DNA of 64,000 nucleotides from Halobaculum sp. XH14 (GTDB lineage: Archaea; Halobacteriota; Halobacteria; Halobacteriales; Haloferacaceae). A program made the translations under genes and the position numbers. How positions within the stretch are numbered: the first letter of the stretch is position 1; every line of letters begins with the position of its first letter. Shown in pieces: positions 33,185 to 43,133 of this stretch. The notes beneath the pieces are model-generated. The model saw only the letters and a program-made list of their open reading frames with translations. It made no database searches and had not been told where the DNA came from. The DNA is taken from assembly GCF_032116555.1 (NCBI RefSeq), contig NZ_CP134949.1, positions 620,001 through 684,000 on the forward strand, given 5' to 3'.

Positions 33185-34951
33185 TTACGTCTCCTCGGCG
33201 TGGCGCACCTGGACGGCCTCGCCGCGCGTCGAGGAGCGCATCTCCGGGCCGGACATGCTTGCCCGCCCGACCGCGAACGCCTTCGGCCCCTCGACGACCA
33301 CCTCGTCGCCGACACGGATGTCGTCGTCGGCGTCGAGGATCCCCGGCGCGAGGACGCTCCCGCGCGGGACGAACCCGTCGATCTCGACGCGTTTCGTCGG
33401 GGCGTCGCTCTCGACCCAGCGCCGCGCGCCGGCGAGCGTGAACGCGAGTACGCCGTAGTTGGGCACCATCGTCGCCAGCTGCTCGCCGTCGTCGTCGCGG
33501 ACCTGGAGCTTCGGGTAGCGGCTGGTCGTGTTCAGTTTCTCGAACAGGTCGTCGCCCGCGCCCTCGCCCAGCATGTAGTCGGCCAGCGCGCGGACCGTGT
33601 TGTGCTGGCGCTCGCGCTTCGAGTACTTCAGTTCGCCGTCGAGCGTCGACATCAGGTTCGCGATGGAGTCGGTCGTCGTGGGGTGGTTCGCGACGGTGTA
33701 CTCGAACGGCACGTCGACCTCCTCCTCGACGCGCTCGCAGATGTGCCGGTAGCCCTCGTCGGGGACGTGCGCGACGACCCGGGGGTACTCGTTGCGTTCG
33801 AGGTAGCGCCGGAGGACGGCGGCGACGAACGACTTCTCGTCCTCGCTCCAGCGCCCGGTCACGACGGTGTCGTAGTGCTGTGCGGGGTAGGTGAGTTCGA
33901 GCTCCTGGGGGACGACGCCGATGGGCGAGGTCATCGACGCGAGGTGGGCGCGGTACTGGATCGCGTCGTGGAACTGCGCGTGGCTCTGGCTCTCCGAGTA
34001 CGGCTTCGTCGCCGAACAGGGCACCAGCACGAGCGGGTTCCGGAAGCGATTGACGTACCGCCCGGTGACGCGGTCGGCGAAGCGCTGGATCTCGACCCGC
34101 CGGAGTGTGTCCTCGCTGGCCGCGGTCAGTTCGGAATCGCGGACGAGGGGCGTCCGCTCCTCCAGATAGCCGTACTGGGCGTCCAGTTCCCTGAACGTCG
34201 CGGTGAGCCACTGCTCGTGGCGCGCCTGCCCCTCGACGTAGTCCCGCAGTCGGCCCTCGCGGATCCGTCGGCGGACCCGCCGGAGTTCGCCCGCGAGCGC
34301 GTTGACGTTGTGCGCCTCGCAGTCGGCGCGGTCGAACTCGGCGCGGGGAACCTGGCAGGCGGGGCAGGCACAGGGCAACTCGTCGAGGTCCGCCAGGAAG
34401 CGCTCGCCGTCGGTGGTGAGGTACTTCCCCTGCGAGCCCTTGATCCGCGCGCGCTTGGCGTCCAGCAGGTCGACGCCGGCGTAGACGAGCGTGGCCGCGT
34501 TCGCGGGCGTCGCGGCCCCGGGGAGATACAGCGCGGTGTCGGCCGGGACCGACTCGCGCACCTCGATGACCGCGTCCACGAACGCCGACGCGTGACCGAG
34601 GAACCCGCCGGCGTCGCTGAGGGCGTACGCGTCGACGGGTGCGGAGGCCGCGCCGGCGGCTCCGGTCGCGTCGCTCTTGACGACCGCCGCGGTCGGCGCG
34701 TCGACGTCCGGGTACTCGACGGCGAACGACTCCACGACCGGGTCGCGGGTGCCCGCGGGGAACGCCCGGTGAGGGAGCACGGTCAGGGCGTCCGCGTCGC
34801 CCTCGGGCACGTCGCGGTCCTCGCCCCAGAGCGAGGCGGCGTCGGCGAGAAGATCGTCAGCTAGAGCCGGCGTCGTCACCGGGGAGGAGAGCCGAAGCTC
34901 CGCGAGGCGGGCGGCGCCGTCCCGCTCGTGGACCTCGAAGTAGTCGGTCAT
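33185..34951 (-). CDS. arcS: archaeosine synthase ArcS (TGT paralogue)
   Basis: A 588-residue protein. The N-terminal half is a degenerate TGT barrel with a zinc site CACPAC near residue 194. The centre holds the ArcS motif PCSATKPYSESQSH near residue 308, and the C-terminal PUA domain ends at GRASMSGPEMRSSTRGEAV. ArcS attaches lysine to the nitrile of preQ0 at tRNA position 15; RaSEA then releases archaeosine. It leads a run of five closely spaced minus-strand genes. The tgtA gene is 1.3 kb away on the same strand. Confidence 0.94.
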   Translation of the reverse strand: MTDYFEVHERDGAARLAELRLSSPVTTPALADDLLADAASLWGEDRDVPEGDADALTVLPHRAFPAGTRDPVVESFAVEYPDVDAPTAAVVKSDATGAAGAASAPVDAYALSDAGGFLGHASAFVDAVIEVRESVPADTALYLPGAATPANAATLVYAGVDLLDAKRARIKGSQGKYLTTDGERFLADLDELPCACPACQVPRAEFDRADCEAHNVNALAGELRRVRRRIREGRLRDYVEGQARHEQWLTATFRELDAQYGYLEERTPLVRDSELTAASEDTLRRVEIQRFADRVTGRYVNRFRNPLVLVPCSATKPYSESQSHAQFHDAIQYRAHLASMTSPIGVVPQELELTYPAQHYDTVVTGRWSEDEKSFVAAVLRRYLERNEYPRVVAHVPDEGYRHICERVEEEVDVPFEYTVANHPTTTDSIANLMSTLDGELKYSKRERQHNTVRALADYMLGEGAGDDLFEKLNTTSRYPKLQVRDDDGEQLATMVPNYGVLAFTLAGARRWVESDAPTKRVEIDGFVPRGSVLAPGILDADDDIRVGDEVVVEGPKAFAVGRASMSGPEMRSSTRGEAVQVRHAEET

Positions 34952-35044
34952 GGGCGAGCGTGCGGGGGGAACGGGTTAGGCGCTTTCGTTCCCGTCGGGG
35001 GACATCACCCGCCGTTATCAGAGCCGATAGCGGGGAACCAGCCC

Positions 35045-35048
35045 TTAA
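35045..35048 (+). promoter_or_regulatory. TATA-like box for the histidine kinase gene
   Basis: TTAA in cccttaacg lies 28-31 bases before the GTG at 35076 and supports that start. Confidence 0.45.
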
Positions 35049-35075
35049 CGAGCCCGTCGTCGGACCCTCTCCGTA

Positions 35076-36236
35076 GTGGCAACCGACGAACCAGGAACGA
35101 CGTGGCGGCCGAAGGGTGGACTGCTCGGCGATCGCCTGCGGCAGTTCGGAGTGTTTCCGACGATCGAACCGCCGAACCCGGAGCGAGGGAAGCTCCGCGC
35201 GCTCGCGTGCGGGACGATCTCGCTGAGCGGCGTTGCGCTGCTGACGCCGACGGCCAGCCAGCTGTTCGCGGGCGGAGCGACGGTCGGCACCGGACTGGCG
35301 GTCCTCGGGACGGTCGTGGCGATCGCGCTGGTCGCCGTCGGTGGGTTCCTCTACCGGAGCACGATGTCGACGCGCAACACGATCCGAATCGCCGCCTGGA
35401 ACTTCCTCGGCATCGCGGTGCTCGGGGCGGTGATGCTCGCGCTGTTCGCGTATCAACGGGCGGACGGCGGCGTGGTGCAGTCGCCGACGTTCGTCCTCGG
35501 CACGTTGCTCGCGATCGGTGCCGGCGCACACATCATCATCGGCGTCTACGACGCCCGGCGGGTTCGCGCCGAACAGCTCGCTCGGGAGCGCCGCCGCACG
35601 GCCGTGCTGAACCGGGCGCTCCGGCACAACATCCGCAACGGGACGAACGTCATTCTCGGGCACGCCGAGCTCCTGGTCGACGCCGTCGATGACGGGACCG
35701 CCGCGGCCGACTCCGCCGAAACGCTCCGAACGCGTGCCGATTCCATCAACGACCTCGCCGACAAGGCGAGAGAGATGGCGCTGTACACGGAACGGCCGAC
35801 TGACGCGGTGGCGACCGAGGCCGCGGAGATCGTCGCTGGCGCGGAGACTGCTGCCGGCGAGGCGAACGACGAGGCGACGGTCGCCGACGGCACCGTCGAC
35901 GACGTTCTGGTCGAGGACGACGGCCGGATCGCGCTCGCGGTCAAGGAGCTCGTGGAGAACGCGGCGCTCCACGGCGGGGCGGCGCCGACCGTCGAGGTTC
36001 GGGGACGAGCGACCGACGGCTGGTCGGAGTTCACCGTCGTCGACGACGGACCGGGTGTTCCCCCGAGCGAACGGGAGGTCGTGCTCGGTGACCGCGACCT
36101 CACGGCGGTCGAACACGGGAGCGGACTCGGCCTCTGGATCGCGCGCGCCGTCGCGGAAACGATCGACGGGGAGTTCACGCTCGGCGACGGACCGGACGGT
36201 GGAACGGTTGCGACGCTGCGCGTCCCTGCAGCCTGA
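35076..36236 (+). CDS. membrane sensor histidine kinase
   Basis: A 386-residue kinase. Four membrane helices (about residues 45-65, 68-92, 100-122 and 130-152) form the sensor, with little outside the membrane. The phosphoacceptor is His in LRHNIRNGTNVILGHAE near residue 187. The HATPase domain has N box KELVENAALHGG, G1 DDGPGVP and G2 GSGLGLWI. It signals from the membrane to an unknown response regulator; none is adjacent. The start is a GTG after a TATA-like box. It lies between tgtA and arcS on the opposite strand. Confidence 0.88.
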   Translation: MATDEPGTTWRPKGGLLGDRLRQFGVFPTIEPPNPERGKLRALACGTISLSGVALLTPTASQLFAGGATVGTGLAVLGTVVAIALVAVGGFLYRSTMSTRNTIRIAAWNFLGIAVLGAVMLALFAYQRADGGVVQSPTFVLGTLLAIGAGAHIIIGVYDARRVRAEQLARERRRTAVLNRALRHNIRNGTNVILGHAELLVDAVDDGTAAADSAETLRTRADSINDLADKAREMALYTERPTDAVATEAAEIVAGAETAAGEANDEATVADGTVDDVLVEDDGRIALAVKELVENAALHGGAAPTVEVRGRATDGWSEFTVVDDGPGVPPSEREVVLGDRDLTAVEHGSGLGLWIARAVAETIDGEFTLGDGPDGGTVATLRVPAA

Positions 36237-36269
36237 GTACCGATCCCCTAGCACTACGACCCGCTTCGA

Positions 36270-37754
36270 CTACCGATCGCCCAGCGCCGAGAGGTCCTCC
36301 AGCGTCACCGAGTCGGGGACCCGGGAAAGGGCGGCGTCGTGCCAGCCGTCGTGGGCGAGCGTGACCGCCGAGTCCGGGTCGGCGGCCACGAGCGCGGCCA
36401 CGCCGTCGGCTGCCGCCCGCTCGGCGGACTCGTCGGTCCGGTCAGGCGTCTCCGCGGTCAGCGGGTACGTCTCCGAGAGCGCGCGCGGGAACGGGCCGAG
36501 CGGCGGCACGACGCGCCACACCTCGTCGTACTTGTGCTCCGAGGGCCTGCCGTACTCGGAGAGCAGCAGGCGGTCGGGGACCGAGAGGCGATCCAGGCGC
36601 TCGTGGTGGCGAAGCACCTCGGGGCGGCGGGCGGACTCGTGGGAGACCGCGAAGAACGCCCCCTTGCTGGCGTGGTCGGCCCGCTCCAGCTGCTCGGCGT
36701 GGTCCAGCAGCGCGCGGTAGCCGTCGAGCATCGCCGGGTGCGAGCGGGCCCGCTGGTCGACGAGTTCGAGCAGGTCGCCGTCGCGGACGGCCCCTTTCAC
36801 CCGCCGCAGCTCCTCGAACGTGACGTGGAGGTTGTGCTCGGCGAGGAGCCGTTCCCGCTCGTCCGCGGCAGCGGCGCGGAGGCCAGCCGCGGAGTGCTCG
36901 TGACAGATCGGACACGAGCACGGGAGGTACTCCAGGTCCTCGAGGTGTTCGGTGCCCGACACGGTGAGGTAGCGGCCGTCGCGGGCGTAGAGCGCGTAAG
37001 CCGCCGAGTCGAACAGGTCACAGCCGAGCGCGACCGCCAGCGCGAACATCATCGGGTGGCCGGCCCCGAACAGGTGGACCGGACAGTCCTCGTCGAGGCC
37101 GCGCTTGGCGGCGGCGACGGCGTCGACCATGTCGCCATAGCGGTACGCGTTCAGCATCGGCACGATGGCGCCGACGGGGAACACGTCGAGGTCGGTCGCG
37201 GCGGCCTCGCGGCCCGCCCGTTCCCGGAGGTTCGCGAAGGTGGCCCCCTGGACGGGCGCGTTCACGAGCATGTCGCCGACGTCGACCGCCGCGGCGTCCG
37301 CGAGCGCCTCGGCGGTGGTGTCGAGGTCGGCCGCCGCCCGCTCGCGCGAGGCGTCCGGCGGCGTCGGGATGTCGACCGGCGTCCCGACGTCGCTGCCGAT
37401 GTCCCGCTGAAACGCGAGGATCTCGCGGGTCGTCGTGTCGATCTCGCCGTACTCGGCGAGCTGGAAGCTGCCCGAATCGGTCATGATCGCGCCGTCGAAC
37501 CCGAGCATCCCGTGGAGCCCCTCGCGCTCGGCCCGCTCGCGGAGGTCCTCGTCGTTGCGAATGATGTAGGAGTTGGTGATGAGGATCTCGGCGCCGAACT
37601 CCGCCTCGAGTCGGGCGGGCTCGACGGTGAGGAGGTTCGGGTTGATGACCGGGAGGAGCGCGGGCGTCTCGACGGTGACCCCCGCGCGGGGAACGGTCAG
37701 CTCCCCGATGCGGCCCGCGGCGTCCTGGGCCCGGACCTCGAAGTGATCGCGCAT
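36270..37754 (-). CDS. tgtA: tRNA-guanine(15) transglycosylase
   Basis: A 494-residue archaeal TGT. The catalytic Asp93 is in [28 protein letters not shown] contains a substrate-binding segment, and [13 protein letters not shown] follows. The zinc site is CSCPICHEH near residue 280. The enzyme swaps guanine 15 in the tRNA D-loop for preQ0, the first step of archaeosine synthesis. It lacks the full C-terminal PUA region of longer archaeal forms, in line with haloarchaeal homologues of about 490 residues. It converges with the histidine kinase gene. Confidence 0.95.
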   Translation of the reverse strand: MRDHFEVRAQDAAGRIGELTVPRAGVTVETPALLPVINPNLLTVEPARLEAEFGAEILITNSYIIRNDEDLRERAEREGLHGMLGFDGAIMTDSGSFQLAEYGEIDTTTREILAFQRDIGSDVGTPVDIPTPPDASRERAAADLDTTAEALADAAAVDVGDMLVNAPVQGATFANLRERAGREAAATDLDVFPVGAIVPMLNAYRYGDMVDAVAAAKRGLDEDCPVHLFGAGHPMMFALAVALGCDLFDSAAYALYARDGRYLTVSGTEHLEDLEYLPCSCPICHEHSAAGLRAAAADERERLLAEHNLHVTFEELRRVKGAVRDGDLLELVDQRARSHPAMLDGYRALLDHAEQLERADHASKGAFFAVSHESARRPEVLRHHERLDRLSVPDRLLLSEYGRPSEHKYDEVWRVVPPLGPFPRALSETYPLTAETPDRTDESAERAAADGVAALVAADPDSAVTLAHDGWHDAALSRVPDSVTLEDLSALGDR

Positions 37755-37843
37755 GCCCCCGAGTTCCCGCGGCGCTTCGGTAAGGGTTGCGTTCGCACGT
37801 GCGGAGGGATACTGTCAAGTGCGACGGGTGAGTGTCGCCTCCG

Positions 37844-38458
37844 ATGGCCGACCCTGACGACTACCGGCTCGCGCAGTACCGGGAGTTACGCGAGGAGATC
37901 AGGGCGGTCAACGAGAAGTCGACGACGACGATGACCCGCGGCATCGGTGCCTGCGGGCTCATCGCGGCCTACGGCCTCTACCAGCCGTCGAGCCGCGTCG
38001 TGATCGCGGTCATCCCCGTCGTGGTCGGCGTCCTGTTCGTCGTTCACGCGCTCAACATGTGCTGGGTCGCGCGGCTCGCCACCCACATCGTCGAACTGCA
38101 GAACAGCATCGACGTCGACGGGTTCGACTGGGAACGCGAGTACGGGATGTTCCGCTCGGACGAGACCATCTGGGAACGCGTGCCGCGGGCGGCCTTCTAC
38201 GCGCTGCTGTGTCTCGTGTACGGCGGGACCGTCGTCGCCGGCGTCAGCGTCGTCGACGCGGCGGAACTCGCCACCGTGTTCGGCACGTCGATCGGACTGC
38301 TCGCGCGACTCTGTTACCTGCTCATCAGCTGCATGATGCTCGTCGCCGCCTACTCGTATCTCGCGGTCGCGGCCTACTACGAACCGGCGCGGCCGTTCGC
38401 CGGGCGGCGGGACGGCGAGGTCGGTGAACTCGGCGAGGACGGCGATTCCCTCACGTGA
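37844..38458 (+). CDS. membrane protein of unknown function
   Basis: A 204-residue protein. An N-terminal coiled segment (YRELREEIRAVNEKS) is followed by two membrane helices, a soluble loop with ELQNSIDVDGFDWEREYGMF, and two more helices. The C-terminus is acidic. No family is recognised. The ATG at 37844 is preferred to a GTG twelve bases upstream because the sequence then opens with MADPDDYRLAQY. Confidence 0.7.
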   Translation: MADPDDYRLAQYRELREEIRAVNEKSTTTMTRGIGACGLIAAYGLYQPSSRVVIAVIPVVVGVLFVVHALNMCWVARLATHIVELQNSIDVDGFDWEREYGMFRSDETIWERVPRAAFYALLCLVYGGTVVAGVSVVDAAELATVFGTSIGLLARLCYLLISCMMLVAAYSYLAVAAYYEPARPFAGRRDGEVGELGEDGDSLT

Positions 38459-38750
38459 GCGTTCGCCATCGACGGGACAGCGCGTCCGCCGTCGGAGCGG
38501 ACGGCGTCCGCTATCGAAAGGGCTGACAGGCGACACGGTTCTCCCACGCGGCGCCGTGTCGCACGACCGCGGGACGCCGCGTGACGTCGGTCACGCCACG
38601 CGACGGTGTGGTTCCGGCTTCATATTTGAACCCTCGTAGCGGGGAGGCCGTCGGGGTCGAGAACCGTCGGGTCGGGAGCGGCCCGGGCTGGAACCGGCGA
38701 GATTGGAGAACGGCAAGGGTCGGAAACGATCGGACCCGATCCGGACCGTT

Positions 38751-39533
38751 TCAGCCGAGCCGGGGGGCGAGGACGGCCGCGGAGCCGCTCTCGGGTGCGA
38801 TGACGAGGGTGACGTAGAGGCTGGTGAAGATGAACGCGTTCCAGATGCCGTGGACGAGCGCGGGCACGACCAGGTTCTCCGTGTACTCGTACACCGTGCC
38901 GAACACGAAACTGGGGACGAGCAGGATGCCGATCGTGACCGCGCGGGCCTGCAGGCCGCCGGTCAGGGCGGTCACGTGGACCACGGCGAACAGGACTGCC
39001 GCGAGCGTGATGGCGACCGGGGCCGAGAACGACTCCCGGAGCCGGTTCTGCACCGCGCCGCGGAACAGCGTCTCCTCACAGGGGCCGATGACGACGAGCG
39101 ACGCGACGATGAACAGCGGGATGATCCGTGGGAGCTGCTGGGCGAGTTCGCCGGCGGTGTTCTCGGCGGGCGTCGCGCCGACGATCTCGGTGACGACGTA
39201 GATGGTGCCGAGCGCGAGCACGAGCACCGCGAAAAAGCCCACGACGACGACGCCGAGCTCGCGGAGCGACGGGACGCGAACCCCGAGGTACTCGCGGATC
39301 TCCGCCCAGTCCATCCCCCTGACGTACCGGAAGTAGGCCAGCGGGAACGCCATGAACGGGAGGTACTGCCCGAAGACGAAGCTGACCGTGAGGAGGACGA
39401 CGACCGACGAGACGCCCGCCAGCGTGAGCACGAACACCGGCGGGAGCGTCAGCAGGAACGCCAGCACCGGCCCGGAGATGCCGAGCCCGTAGCCCACGGC
39501 GAGCGACCGCGATTGCGGGGAGAGCGTGACCAT
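38751..39533 (-). CDS. CPBP (CAAX-like) intramembrane protease
   Basis: A 260-residue polytopic protein. The Abi/CPBP motifs are all present: CEETLFRG near residue 152 (glutamate pair), FAVVH near 188 and HGIWNA near 236. These Glu/His residues form the intramembrane active site of CPBP glutamic or metallo proteases. The family includes CAAX-processing and bacteriocin-immunity relatives; the target in archaea is unknown. It is the last gene of a minus-strand run from the Rieske gene. Confidence 0.88.
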   Translation of the reverse strand: MVTLSPQSRSLAVGYGLGISGPVLAFLLTLPPVFVLTLAGVSSVVVLLTVSFVFGQYLPFMAFPLAYFRYVRGMDWAEIREYLGVRVPSLRELGVVVVGFFAVLVLALGTIYVVTEIVGATPAENTAGELAQQLPRIIPLFIVASLVVIGPCEETLFRGAVQNRLRESFSAPVAITLAAVLFAVVHVTALTGGLQARAVTIGILLVPSFVFGTVYEYTENLVVPALVHGIWNAFIFTSLYVTLVIAPESGSAAVLAPRLG

Positions 39534-39683
39534 ACCGCCACGTCGGCCGGCCGGCCCAAGACGCTTGTGACCGGTCCGAGGTGACGAGCGACCGGCGCAC
39601 CTGCCGCGCGGCGGGTCGTGGCTGTGACGTATCGGCTCGCTCCTGGGACGCGACCGTTCGCCCGCGCTCTCGAAAACGCGGAC

Positions 39684-40652
39684 TCAGCACAGACAGAACG
39701 TCGACCCGTCGAGCCCCTCGTAGAGGCCCTCGGAGAGGTACTTGAGCCCGGTATCACACGCGACCGTCACGACCGACCGGTCCGGATCGCGTTCGGCCGC
39801 GACCCGTCTGGCGGCGGCGACGTTCATCCCGGTGCTCGTGCCGACGAGCAGCCCGTCGTTCCGGGCGATTTCGCGGACGCAGTCGATCCCGGCCTCGCTC
39901 GGGAGCGTCACCACGTCGTCGTACAGTTCCGGTTCGACGAGCGGCGGCGATCCGACGATGGCGGTTCCCTGGACGCTGTGGCTCCCCGCGGTCCCGCCGG
40001 AGACGACGAGCGCCTCCTCGGGCTCGACGAGCGTCACCCGCACGTCGTCGGTTCGGTCCCGGAGCGACGCCGCGGTCCCCATCGCACAGCCGCCGGTCCC
40101 GACCGTCATGACGAAGTCGTCGACGTCCGGCCGCTGGTCGAGGATCTCCCGGCCGAGCGCGCGGTAGCCGTCGAGCTGGTCGGGGTTGGCGAACTGGTCG
40201 GTGAAGTACGCGCCGGTCTCGGCCTCGACCTCGAGCGCCAGTTCGCGGAGGTCCTCGAACAGCCCGTCGTAGGACGTCCCGTCGGGCGTCTCGAACACCT
40301 CGAGTTCGGCACCCAGCGCCCGCATCGACGCGATCTTCTCGTCGGCGACGCAGTCGGCCGTGACGACGTGGAACGGATGATCCAGCACCGCACAGACGAA
40401 CGCCAGGCTCGATCCGGTGCTGCCGCCGGTGAACTCGACGACGGGCTCGCCGGGCCGGAGTTCGCCGTCCGCACGCGCGTTCTCGATCATGGCGAGCGCC
40501 ATCCGGTCCTTCAGGCTCCCGGTCGGGTTCGCTCCCTCCCACTTCACGTGGATCGACGCGCCGCCGTCGGGCCGCATCGACGGGAGTTCGACGAGTGGCG
40601 TGTCACCGATCGCGGAGAGCGTGCCGTCGCCGGCAGGACCAGGATCTTGCAT
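39684..40652 (-). CDS. PLP-dependent cysteine synthase-like protein
   Basis: A 322-residue fold-type II PLP enzyme. The PLP lysine is in TGSLKDRMA near residue 48 and the phosphate loop is TGGCAMG (about 170), with the substrate loop EFTGGSTGSSLA at 73-84. O-acetylserine sulfhydrylases and cystathionine beta-synthases share this core. TGGSTGSSLA in place of TSGNTG suggests a variant of the usual cysteine synthase. It ends with two cysteines (FCLC). The real substrate is uncertain. Confidence 0.85.
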   Translation of the reverse strand: MQDPGPAGDGTLSAIGDTPLVELPSMRPDGGASIHVKWEGANPTGSLKDRMALAMIENARADGELRPGEPVVEFTGGSTGSSLAFVCAVLDHPFHVVTADCVADEKIASMRALGAELEVFETPDGTSYDGLFEDLRELALEVEAETGAYFTDQFANPDQLDGYRALGREILDQRPDVDDFVMTVGTGGCAMGTAASLRDRTDDVRVTLVEPEEALVVSGGTAGSHSVQGTAIVGSPPLVEPELYDDVVTLPSEAGIDCVREIARNDGLLVGTSTGMNVAAARRVAAERDPDRSVVTVACDTGLKYLSEGLYEGLDGSTFCLC

Positions 40653-40733
40653 CGAGTGGGTGTGAGGACTCCGCCGTGGATAAAGCTAGATGACCGGACA
40701 CTCGCCGCCGGCCGCCGTCCGCACCTCGAAGCC

Positions 40734-41330
40734 TCACTCGCCCGCTTCGTACCGCGAGACGGCCAGCACCGCGCGCCCGTCGCGCACGTCCCCCGCGAAC
40801 ACGCTCGCCCGGAACTCGTCGTAGTCGGCGACGACGGGACGGATGCTCTCGTCGGCGTCGAGTTCCTGTTCGGCGCTCGGCCGACAGCCGCGCGCGAGGA
40901 AGTAGTGGTGGACCGAGTTGGCGATACCGTTGGCCGGCTCGACGGTCGTCAGGTGGCTCGTCGTCCCCGCCTCGTGGCCGGTCTCCTCGCGGAGCTCCCG
41001 CCGGGCGGCGGCCGCGAGGTCGTCGCCGTCCGTCGCTTCGACCGTCCCGGCCGGCAGCCCGCGGTTCACGCGCCCGACGGCCTGTCGCCACTCCTCGACG
41101 AGCACGACGTCGCCGTCGGGGGTGAAGGGCAGGACGACGACGGTTCCCGGCTCGTCCACGGAGTGGAACTCCGTCTCGCGCCCGCCCGGGAGGCGGACCT
41201 CGTCGCGGCGGACGTCGAAGCCGGGACACGAGTAGTCGACCGCCGAGTCGAGCGTCTCCCAGGCGAGGTCCTCGTCCGGCCCGCCGGACCGTGACGACTC
41301 GCCGCTCCGGTCGAACCCGTCCGTAGTCAT
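40734..41330 (-). CDS. NUDIX hydrolase (ADP-ribose pyrophosphatase-like)
   Basis: A 198-residue NUDIX protein. The signature runs from GTVEATDGDD to RRELREETG, near residues 94-117, with the REXXEE core intact. The preceding VLVEEWRQAVGR loop is that of ADP-ribose or nucleotide-sugar pyrophosphatases. It hydrolyses nucleoside diphosphates linked to another moiety; the substrate is not certain. The ATG at 41330 is chosen; the open frame upstream is an Arg-rich shadow. It lies 81 bases upstream of the cysteine synthase-like gene. Confidence 0.85.
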   Translation of the reverse strand: MTTDGFDRSGESSRSGGPDEDLAWETLDSAVDYSCPGFDVRRDEVRLPGGRETEFHSVDEPGTVVVLPFTPDGDVVLVEEWRQAVGRVNRGLPAGTVEATDGDDLAAAARRELREETGHEAGTTSHLTTVEPANGIANSVHHYFLARGCRPSAEQELDADESIRPVVADYDEFRASVFAGDVRDGRAVLAVSRYEAGE

Positions 41331-41404
41331 GGCGGGGAATCGCCGCCGCCGGCCAAAAATCGGGGTGGTTCGTGGCCGCCGCGCACGGCCCGTCCCGGCG
41401 GCCG

Positions 41405-42769
41405 TTAGTCGCCGGGCTCGTCGTCGCCGCGATCGCCGTCGCGTACGCTGACGACGACGCCGGCGATCGCCAGCGCGAGCGAGACGAGCGTCAGTCCGAT
41501 CTGGGTCTCGGCGAACCAGACCGGAGCCCAGGGCGCGACGGCCCGGACGCCGACGACGAGCGTCGACAGCACCGGGACGCCGCCGGACCGGTGGACGACG
41601 AGTTCGTCGCCCTCGTACCGCGGGAGGTCCGCCGAGCGGCCGCCGGTCAGTTCGCGGGGCACGCGGTCGGCCTCGTACGGGATGCGCTCGGTCTCGACGC
41701 TCCAGACGACCGTGCCGTTGCCGTCGACCTCGAAGATGCGCTTGTTGAGCGTGTCCGTCACGAGCGTGTGGCCGTTCGGCAGGCGGTCGGCGTCGCGGGG
41801 CCAGCGCAGGTCGAGCCCCTGCGCGCGGTCGAGCACCCACACCGGCTCCCAGGAGCCGTCCTCGGTGCGGTGGAGTTCGACCACGCGGTCGTTGTCCGAG
41901 TCGGCGACGAGCACCGCGCCGTCGCCGAGCCACTGCGGGTTGTGCTGGTGGTTCAGCACGCTCGGGTCGCCACAGCGCACGTCGTCGTCGCCGTCTGTGT
42001 CACGGAGCTGCGTGTTGCTCCGGCAGGAGGCGTCCTCGCCGTCGTCGTCCTCGTTGATGATCTCGACGACCTCGCTCCCGCCGTCGTCGGTCCGTTCGAC
42101 GATCACCAGCTGGTTCGCGTTGCGCACCGAGACCAGGAACCGGTCCTCGCCCACACGGTCGATGTCGTTGACGTGGAGCCAGTCGGTCCGGGTGGGGTCG
42201 GCGGGCGCGTCGTACAGCGTCGAGGCGTTCCACTGCCAGACCACCTCGCCGTTCTCGACGACGATGACCCGCTCGTGGTCCATGTCGGTCATGGCGTAGC
42301 CGCCGCCCGGGAGCGGCTCGGCGTCGTGGATCTCGCTGTTCGACTGGGAGCGGACGGGGAAACTGTACTCCTCGACCACGGTCGGCCCGTCGGCCGCGGC
42401 GGGGTCGATGATGCGGATCCCCGTGTGGGTGCAGGGCGACTCGTACTCGCCACACTGCTCGTAGCCCGAGTCCATGAACCCGGCGAGGACGGTGCCGTCC
42501 TCGAGCCGTTGCACGTCGAAGTAGCTGTCGGCGCTGGCCTCGCGCCAGGCCACGTCGCTCCCGTTCAGCAGGTAGACGCTGCCGTACTGGTGCCATCCCG
42601 TGCCGCCGCCCTGGGAACCGACGAGCGTCTCGTGGCTCGTGTTCTCACCGACGCCGGGCTCGGCCGGCGTTCCGGCCCGGTCGGTGGCGAGGGTGCCGCT
42701 GACGCCGACCGTGAGCCCGAAGAGGAGGACGCCGGCGAGGACCAGCCACGTCCCGCGGTCTGGGGTCAT
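41405..42769 (-). CDS. membrane-anchored arylsulfotransferase (ASST)-like beta-propeller
   Basis: A 454-residue protein. One N-terminal hydrophobic segment (LVLAGVLLFGLTVGVSG) and one near the C-terminus (LTLVSLALAIAGVVVSV) anchor a large outside domain. That domain has repeated strands of an ASST beta-propeller, with DWLHVNDIDR, LNHQHNPQWLGDGAVLVADS and RWPRDADRLPNGHTLV. Conserved histidines at HVND, HQHN and HDAE may form an active site as in arylsulfate sulfotransferases. The activity is not proven for archaeal forms. Confidence 0.82.
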   Translation of the reverse strand: MTPDRGTWLVLAGVLLFGLTVGVSGTLATDRAGTPAEPGVGENTSHETLVGSQGGGTGWHQYGSVYLLNGSDVAWREASADSYFDVQRLEDGTVLAGFMDSGYEQCGEYESPCTHTGIRIIDPAAADGPTVVEEYSFPVRSQSNSEIHDAEPLPGGGYAMTDMDHERVIVVENGEVVWQWNASTLYDAPADPTRTDWLHVNDIDRVGEDRFLVSVRNANQLVIVERTDDGGSEVVEIINEDDDGEDASCRSNTQLRDTDGDDDVRCGDPSVLNHQHNPQWLGDGAVLVADSDNDRVVELHRTEDGSWEPVWVLDRAQGLDLRWPRDADRLPNGHTLVTDTLNKRIFEVDGNGTVVWSVETERIPYEADRVPRELTGGRSADLPRYEGDELVVHRSGGVPVLSTLVVGVRAVAPWAPVWFAETQIGLTLVSLALAIAGVVVSVRDGDRGDDEPGD

Positions 42770-42920
42770 TGTCTGGACCAGCGGCGGTTTCGGCAAAAGC
42801 TTTCGGCATCGCCGTCGCGCCCCGTCGCCCTCGGCCGCGGTGGCGTCGGTTCCGACCGGTGCCCGTCACGGCTCTCTCGCCCTCCGGCCGTGATCCATCC
42901 CCGACGGGGTCGGGCGGACG

Positions 42921-43133
42921 TCAGGACTGCTCGTTCGGGTCGAAGGCGAAGAACAGGAGCGCCAGCGTGAGCCCCATCGTGACGGCCTCAAGGATCACGG
43001 ATCCGCCGAGCAGCGTGCCGACGAGCAGGTACGACGACGCGGAGACGAGGCCGACGAACGCGGCGTATCCGAGACGGGAGCGGTTCCGCGCCCACTCGTC
43101 GAACCGGCGGTACAGTCGTTTCGTGGCGCTCAT
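42921..43133 (-). CDS. small two-helix membrane protein
   Basis: A 70-residue protein. A basic N-terminal helix (SATKRLYRRFDEWARNRSR) precedes two hydrophobic helices (AAFVGLVSASSYLLVGTLL and ILEAVTMGLTLALLFFAF). It ends in a short polar tail. No family or function is recognised. It lies between the ASST-like and the acidic gene on the same strand. Confidence 0.65.
   Translation of the reverse strand: MSATKRLYRRFDEWARNRSRLGYAAFVGLVSASSYLLVGTLLGGSVILEAVTMGLTLALLFFAFDPNEQS

Noticed and set aside
32570-34864. Open frame of 764 codons on the plus strand
   Set aside because: Antisense of arcS and its neighbours. No recognisable domain; Arg, Val and Asp runs only.
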